From positions 162,271 to 226,270 of the forward strand of contig MNCI01004480.1 of NCBI GenBank assembly GCA_015680685.1: a stretch of 64,000 bases of DNA, written 5' to 3'. Below the pieces are notes generated by a model. It made no database searches. It had not been told where the DNA came from and saw only the letters and a list, made by a program, of their open reading frames with translations. A program made the translations under genes and the position numbers. The stretch comes from Gnetum montanum (lineage: Eukaryota > Streptophyta > Gnetopsida > Gnetales > Gnetaceae). Shown in pieces: positions 57,912-64,000 of the stretch; the stretch's first letter is position 1; each line of letters begins with the position of its first letter.

Positions 57912-58770
57912 TTAATCCAATCTCAAACTCCAATTGTGTGTTTGAATTTTGCTATTTAAATCATAAGAATCTCTAGAAGGAAAGTCATGAAGCATAGTAG
58001 TTTCATCAAAAATAACATTTCTACTAATTATGACTTTACTGATGTTTGGATACCATAGCTTATATCCCTTAAAACCAAACTTATAACCAAGAAAGATACA
58101 CTTTCTAGATCTAGATTCTAGTTTTGCATTATCAACATGAGCATATGGAGGACATCCAAATATATTCAAATCAAACTAATTAATAGGAGGACTAGACCAT
58201 ACCTCTTGTGGAGTCTTTTTGTCAATAGTAGTTGAGGAAGAGTAATTAACAAGAAAATAAGTTGTAGTAGTAGCTTCAGCCCAAAATGACTTGGGTAAAC
58301 TAGAGTTGGAGAGCATACAATGTACTTTCTCCATCAAAGTCTTGTTCATTCACTCTACCACACCATTTTGCTGTAGAGTACTAGGAAATGTTAGGTGTCT
58401 CAAAATTCCTTCTGTCTTGCAGAAAGCATTAAACTCATGACAAAAAAACTCCAAGCCATTATTAGTGTGGAGATGCTTTATCTTCTTTCCTATCTACTTC
58501 TCAATCATAGTCTTTCATTGCTTGAATGTAGTAAACACATCATTCTTTTTCTTCAAGAAGAACATCAAAACTTTTCTAGAGAATTCATCAATGACAATCA
58601 ACATATAGTTAGCACCACCTTTAGAAAGCACCATAGATGGTCCCTAGAGATTAGAATGTATATAATCAAGTGTCCCCTTTGTGTTGTGAATGCCTTTGCT
58701 AAAACTAACTCTCTTCTACTTTCAAAAAATGTAGTGCTCATAGAACTCCAATTTACTAATGCTCTATCCA
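57912..58770 (-). pseudogene. pol: TE6 copia integrase, broken
   Basis: The sense reading shows KIKHLHTNNGLEF, where the second catalytic Asp of TDNGxEF is now Asn. HLTFPSTLQQNGVVEWMNKTL follows, with the catalytic Glu kept. The frame 58169-57912 reads MNIFGCPPYAHVDNAKLESRSRKCIFLGYKFG, the conserved region after the copia integrase core. Other parts are frame-shifted. Integrase inserts the element's cDNA. Confidence 0.9.
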
Positions 58771-58907
58771 TCAAGAAGTCCTCTTTTGCTTCATGTAGCT
58801 AGTCCATTCTCTCTCATATGCCCAATATGCATATGCCATAGTCTAGTAACATCACCATCTGATAATGAAGGAGTAGTGACAGTTGCATCACCTCTAATTA
58901 TAGAACC

Positions 58908-59260
58908 CTACAAGACATATAACTTGGTAGACATTTTCATCACAACAAGAGCACCTTTGCTAACCTTTAGGACTCCACCTTCACTCGTGTACTTGTACCC
59001 ATTTGAATCAATGGTACTCAAAGAAATAAGATTATGCTTTAGATTTGGTACTTGTCTCACATCACCAAGTGTCTTGACAATGCCATCAAACATTTTAATT
59101 ATGACTGTTCCAATACTAGTTATCTTACAAGAGGTATTATTTTCCATTATCATAGCATCCTTAGACACTATTTCATACGTTGAGAACTAGTCTTGATTAG
59201 GACACATATGAAACGTGTAAGCTAAATCAAGAATCCAATCCTTGCAAGGTTTGGAACTGT
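58908..59260 (-). pseudogene. pol: TE6 copia protease and pre-integrase region, broken
   Basis: PCKDWILDLAYTFHMCPNQD (about 59255-59195) is the copia protease active site with DSA changed to DLA. After a stop, the frame 59168-58908 reads MSKDAMIMENNTSCKITSIGTV..., then VPNLKHNLISLSTIDSNGY, the typical protease end. The pre-integrase zinc region should follow but is poorly kept. Confidence 0.85.
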
Positions 59261-59387
59261 AATAAAAAATAACTAAGAGTTTCCCATTACTATATGCATC
59301 CTCAGCAACACTGGCTTCATGGGAATTTTTCGATTATTTTTCCTTCTAATTAGTACTAGCTTTCTTATTCTTATTTTGTAACTTGTA

Positions 59388-59429
59388 GCATTTAGATTTG
59401 ATGTGCTCCTTCTTCTTGCAGTAATTACA
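59388..59429 (-). pseudogene. gag: TE6 Gag zinc knuckle
   Basis: CNYCKKKEHIKSKC is a standard CX2CX4HX4C knuckle of copia Gag, which binds element RNA. Lys-rich sequence (NKNKK) follows. The rest of Gag upstream (to 59643) is decayed and then cut by TE9. Confidence 0.85.
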
Positions 59430-59643
59430 GGTTTTATCTATGTGTTTAGATTTCAATCTATCCTTGTCAGCACCACTAGAATTCCTTTCCTATGTCCTTC
59501 TTGTAACCACAAGGCCCTCTGCTTAAGTCTTTGATTCAACCACAAGTTGTTTCATTTTCTCCTTAGAGAATAAGGCATCATAAACTTCATCTAGAGTGAG
59601 AGTATCATGACTATACAGTATAGTATCTCTAAAAGTCATATAT

Positions 59644-60484
59644 TGATGAGCAATGAGGTACCCCTATGCTCAACCATATAAATACAAGTGTTTCATGCAT
59701 GATTCGGTCAATTTCCAAGGACTAAGTGCCTATGCGCCTTTGTGGAACAAGGACAGGTTAGTTGATCATTGTCTTCCCAAGCTTACTTGTATGTCATTGT
59801 ATGGTTTAGTAAGTTTGAGGCATATGATTTTTATAGCTTTTATGTTTTTATGTCCTACTGCTAATAAGGGAGGAGAGAGAGATATAACTAAGTGACTAAT
59901 TTAACTTACTACTGATTAACTAGGCTTTAAACTAATCCTAACACTAGTATCTATTCTCACTTACCGTACACATCCTAAACCAACGCAACACTACTGGAAT
60001 TACCAAATGCTAATCGTTACTGGGTTACCAAGTGTTACATGCATGCTCAAAGTGCTCGTACTGTGTGTGCTAATAACAAAAATGTAAAGTGCATAAAATA
60101 AAATAAAATAAATGCAGAAGAAAATAAAATAAAGGAAATGAGTAAGAAAACAAATCTCAAGTGCTACAAGGATGAATCCAAGAGTTCGTCTTTATTGCCG
60201 TACACAAGGTGTGCTCAGGTATACAAGGCTTGAATAAAGATCCATCCACACTTAGACCTCCTGCTGCAGGCACTTGGACAATACTCTAACTACAAAATTT
60301 TTGCTACTTGACTCCTAAAAGACTTCTCTTGAAAGACTTCCTCCCTATATTGTGCACCTGGGCACTGTATTTATAGGCTTGGGAGCAACTACTCTAATAA
60401 TTAGAAAAACTTTCACTCTAATTTTAGAGAAACTGCCACTCTAATAATTAGAAAAACTGCCACTCTAATAGTTAGAATAAATCA
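59644..60484 (-). repeat. TE9 3' LTR (841 bp)
   Basis: The sense strand starts TGATTTATTC and ends GCTCATCA. The TATA box (GCCTATAAATACAG) lies at about 60368-60382. A 28-bp unit (CTGCCACTCTAATAATTAGA) is repeated about three times in U3 (60385-60480). The GATATC units of TE7 are absent. Confidence 0.92.
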
Positions 60485-62447
60485 CTTACCCTCATGACTG
60501 AATGAAAACTTATTCTCGAGTTCCTTACAAAATATTGGGAAGGTATGGGATTATTGACTAATTGACAACTAATGGTGGAATGGGATGATAGACTCAACGT
60601 GCCCGGTGAACGAATCAATAAGCATATTACAACATTAGTATTTATGATCATTATGGTAAACACTCGTACATAAATGGCATCCAAGCCTTTATTTGGGAGC
60701 TTGTAGAGAAATAGAGAGAAAGAAAATAAAGCGTGTTGCCACCAATGCTAACATTGTGCCTTCCATTGTTTATCCATTGCCACGCCACTAGAGTTTCTCC
60801 TTTCGTAAATGCTCCAATTCTAATCCATCTTGAGTGCTTCCTCCAAGCCTAGTCCATTGTTTGTATGATCACCATCTGCACATAAAACACAGTCACAAAT
60901 GAGAAAGGATAGATAAACCATAATGTAGTTGATACCTTGCCTTGATATGAAGCTCATTGGCTAAGTTGTGGTTATGGTAGAAACTGGTTTAGAGATTTAT
61001 CACAGGTGACTACCCAAGGTGTAGGTGTTAGGTGAATAGGAAAATGGAGAAAATTAAAAAATTTGTGCTAGGTCCCCCACGACTAAGAGGGAACCTCTAG
61101 TAGCTATAAGATGAAAAAATATGAGGAACAAGAAAGATGGGAAAAAATAACAACGACAACACCAATAAAATGGATGTCATGGATGGGGATGAAACAAGAG
61201 ATGATTGATTTCATGAAATGTTTGAGGAAAAGAACTTAACAATTGCACCAAAAAGGAATGCCAGTAGGTCCTCCCCAAAGCAGGCTCATGACTTTTATGC
61301 CCTGACCCACAAACCAAAGAGTTCGTAGGCTCTAGGAATGTCATTTGGAAGAAAGAGTTAAAAACTTACGCACAAGAATTCACCAAAGAAAAACAATGCA
61401 TCAACCCAAAATGGACTAATGATAAAACCAAAAATAAGGTGGAAAATGGGAAGAAAGATGGAGAGGAGAGAATGGAATGGAATCCAAAGAACAAGGTTGT
61501 GTAAAGCCCCTTGTGTATTTTATGGTTAATGTGACTAAGTAGAACTCATCCCAAATCCAAACTCAAACAAACCACATTCACTGACCTCACATCAACACAC
61601 TTGACCAATTAATCCACTTGAAGCAATAAGAATGCTTTCACAAAGAGTTACCACCATCTCGAGGAGAGTGAGATGGAGAAGCAGGAAGTGAGAAAGGGCC
61701 TTAGTTAGAGAAAACCTTCAGGCATGGGTAACATGCCTTTCCAGTTTCATAACCAGTGCTTGTAGCCCATATTGCTTTATGATGTCTAAGGGGTGTGCTT
61801 TGAATTCTTACTTTTCTCTTTTTTTTCTCTCTTTCTTTTTTGTTTTTATTTTTATTTTTATTTTTTTTTGCGTCAGAAACACACCATGCAAAGACTTATT
61901 TTTATTCACTCAGCTTACTAATTTTTGAACAATGTTAAATGGCGAAAAACCCAAGAAACAAGCATCCAAGAACCCAAGAGAATGGCCAACACAAATGCAT
62001 CGAATCCCCTTGAAGTCACACCCTTTTCATCCTTTGAGTCTTTCCTTAGTTTGAGAAGTACCCAACCATCAATTCATTAAAAATTTACTTAGAAAAAGAG
62101 GGACTGTACAGTTCAAAGCCAAAGGAGATCATAGAGTTGTATGGATGAGTGGATGGCATCGACTCATTGCCTGTTTTACCAAAAGAACCATACCTTAATA
62201 TCAACATCATAATTTAAAGGTTAAAACCAAACATTAGCAATAAATATGATATAATTCAGTCCACCATCATGAGCACTTATTAAATGATGAATAAAAGTAA
62301 ATCAAGCAAACAAAGAGATGGGAAAAACATGAACGATGGTGTAAAACAAAAATAAGAAAAGTTGAAAGAATGTGTAAAACAAAAAATATGTAAAAAAAAA
62401 ATTCAAAAAGAATTGAGGGCCTAGAACGGTTAGCATAGGTGGCCATC
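60485..62447 (-). other. TE9 non-coding region between integrase and LTR
   Basis: About 2 kb without coding signal, aligned with the two TE7 pieces around TE8. It has a second polypurine-like motif (CTTAGTCGTGGGGG, 61074-61087), the conserved GTCATGAGCC block (about 61255-61335) and a T-rich stretch (61810-61870). No ORF3. Confidence 0.8.
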
Positions 62448-62462
62448 TCCCCCATGACTAAG

Positions 62463-62885
62463 TTGGAAGGAGGAGATCTAAAATAGTGAGTAAGGTTTTC
62501 CACCAAGAGAGGTAGCATGTGTACTGGCTATCCTAAGCTCATGGAAAGGTTTGGTTTTTTGTACGTTGACCAATAGTTTCTTGTCTGGGCTCTCAGGTTT
62601 GTATATTGTCATGGTCCTTGAAGGAAAAGTTACATAAATAATATAAGGTCCTTCCCATAGTGTTAAAAATTTAGTACGTTGTGGCACATGTGTGGGATTC
62701 TAGTAGAAAACCTTATCTCCTAGTTGATATTTAACTTTCCTAATCCTTAGGTCATGACATTATTTATTAAATGCCTTACGCAACTTGTTAGATGATAGGG
62801 CAGCTAGTCAGTTTTCATCTAGCAAGTTAAGGGTTACTAACCATTTTTTCTGTGCTAGATCAAGGTCAAGGTTGAGGTCAACATT
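62463..62885 (-). pseudogene. pol: TE9 integrase C-terminal part
   Basis: After the DLNLDLDLAQKK junction the reading continues through a frame change to KVKYQLGDKVFY and the frame 62687-62478 (LTLWEGPYIIYVTFPSRTMTIYKPE...KKLLVNVQKTKPFHEL), the DNA-binding C-terminal domain of a Ty3 integrase. It ends YSLF at a TAG. The catalytic core and zinc finger are missing. Confidence 0.8.
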
Positions 62886-64000
62886 TGAAAAGTTCTCAGT
62901 AAATCTCCTATAGTAGCCAGTATGTCCAAGGAATGACCAAATATCTTTGACAATTTCTGGTTGATGGGTAATTCCTTGGATAATTTTGATTTTCTTGGGG
63001 TCTACCTCTATCCCTATGTGTGAGATTTTGTGCCCTAGTACTATGCCTTCTTGGACCATCAAATGTCTTTTCTGCCAGTTAAGCCTCAAATTGGTTTCTA
63101 CACATCTTTTGGACACTTGCTCCAACTGGTCTAAGGCTTGATCAAAGTTTGCTCCATAAGTGTAGAAGTCATCCATAAAGACCTCCATGCCATTCCCTAT
63201 TTGCTATTGGAATATGCTTATAACTAGTTGTTGAAATGTTGTAGGGGCATTGCACAAGCCAAACAACATCTATTTGTATGCAAACGTTCCCCAAAGATAG
63301 GTGAACATAGTCTTGCTTTGGTCTTATGGGGCTATTTATATTTGGTTATATCTGCTATATCCATCCAGAAACCTGCAATAGCAATGCCCTGTGATGGTGT
63401 CTAAGACTTGGTCGACAAATGGTAATGAAAAGTGATATTTGAATGTTGCCATATTTAGTAGCCTGAAATCTATGCACACCCTCTATTTGCCTCCCTTTTT
63501 AGGCATAATAACTAAGGGGCTAACCCATTCGCTATCAGCAATGGGGTATATGAACCCAACCTTGAGAAGCTATTCAATTTCTTCCTTAACTACTTGCTTT
63601 AGCTTAGGGTTCAATTGCCTCTATGGTTGTCTTTGAGGATTCATGGAGGGGTCAGTGTAAATTCTATGTTGGCATATTCTAGGATTTATTCTGATTAATT
63701 TAGGATATGACAAAGTGAATGCTTTTAACCATCTATTGATTACCTTCAGCAGTTCTTCTTTCTGTTGAGGAGCAAGCTTAGCATTGATAATTACCAGTTT
63801 TCCATTTTTAAGGAATGTGTATTCCATACTAGTGGGCAATGATTTCAGCTTGAAGAGCTCTTGCTTAAATTTCTTAGGGATTTCTAACTTTCCCTACTTG
63901 ACATTTTCAAGGTTAAGACTTGGAAGTTGGTGGTATGCATCTATGTTATCAATGTAAGCGCAAGTCAAACCCTTAGTTAGTTCCATGCATATGAGTGAAC
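62808..64000 (-). pseudogene. pol: TE9 reverse transcriptase fused to integrase tail
   Basis: The region 63839-63621 gives the segment before RT (LTLSYPKLIRINPRICQHRIY-type). Then come SLPFVDQVLD and RFLDGYSRYNQI (about 63340-63440). The frame 63188-62808 reads MEVFMDDFYTYG with an intact FMDD, then MVQEGIVLGHKIS, IEVDPKKIKIIQG and FLGHTGYYRRFTENFS, the Athila-type RT palm end and connection. At about 62885 it passes in frame into the integrase tail DLNLDLDLAQKK. RNase H and the integrase core are deleted. Confidence 0.88.

Larger units (their letters stand above)
37324..59643 (-). mobile_element. TE6: Ty1/copia element split by TE7 and TE9
   Basis: The coding parts at 59643-57577 (Gag zinc knuckle, protease, integrase) and 38769-37324 (RT, RNase H) form one polyprotein in copia order on the - strand. 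The gap between them is exactly TE7 with its duplicated CTTAC. TE9 is inserted upstream at 59644, so the Gag N-terminus and 5' LTR lie beyond the window. Confidence 0.88.
59644..64000 (-). mobile_element. TE9: Athila-like element, 3' half (continues beyond the window)
   Basis: On the - strand: RT, the last part of integrase, a long non-coding region, a polypurine tract (60489-60503) and the 3' LTR (60484-59644). It is inserted in the Gag part of TE6. Closest relative here is TE7. Its 5' half and its second target-site copy are outside the window. Confidence 0.9.

Overview
The window is repeat-rich nuclear DNA of a land plant with a large genome, possibly a gymnosperm (inference only). It consists almost entirely of old plant LTR retrotransposons nested in one another. 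I see no bacterial features and no intact host gene. Every coding region carries stop codons or frameshifts.

Layout. 1-3540 is the 3' end of a Tat/Ogre-like Ty3 element (TE1, +) inserted in an Athila-like element (TE2, +, to 4846), which itself sits in a second Athila-like element (TE3, +, to 9629). 9630-11552 holds old repeats, including a possible tRNA-derived SINE head and a G-quadruplex-prone purine tract. 11553-30671 is a long Athila-like element (TE4, -) with gag, protease, RT, RNase H, integrase and a third ORF. A shorter gag-only relative (TE5, +, 22900-29376, TSD CTATC) is inserted in its gag. 30672-36880 contains two LINE C-terminal fragments, an unrecognised gene-like remnant and a tandem array of about 300-bp units. 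From about 36880 to beyond the right edge lies a Ty1/copia element (TE6, -). It is split by TE7 (38775-57576, -, TSD CTTAC) and by TE9 (59644 to beyond 64000, -). TE7 is in turn split by TE8 (40955-52617, -, Tat/Ogre-like, TSD CTCAG/CTTAG), whose gag is interrupted by an LTR-like insert of about 2.2 kb.

Families. TE2, TE3, TE4, TE5, TE7 and TE9 are related: LTRs with TGATG/TCATCA-type ends, a polypurine tract of the type TTAGTCATGGGGG, and, where visible, a tRNA-Asp-type primer site (TE5, TE7). TE1 and TE8 are a second family, with repeat arrays downstream of the coding region; TE8 has a tRNA-Asn-type primer site. Several copies look non-autonomous. TE7 and TE8 keep gag and protease but no RT or integrase, TE9 has RT fused to the integrase tail, and TE5 has gag plus a piece of the third ORF.

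Most interesting signals: (1) the third ORF of TE4/TE3/TE5 starts at a conserved branch-point/AG acceptor and follows an LTR-U3-like, TATA-containing block, suggesting a separately expressed env-position protein; (2) the polypurine-tract motif is present three times in TE7 and TE9; (3) the Gag zinc knuckle is a shortened CX2CX3HX4C form; (4) a non-coding block after integrase is conserved in four elements.
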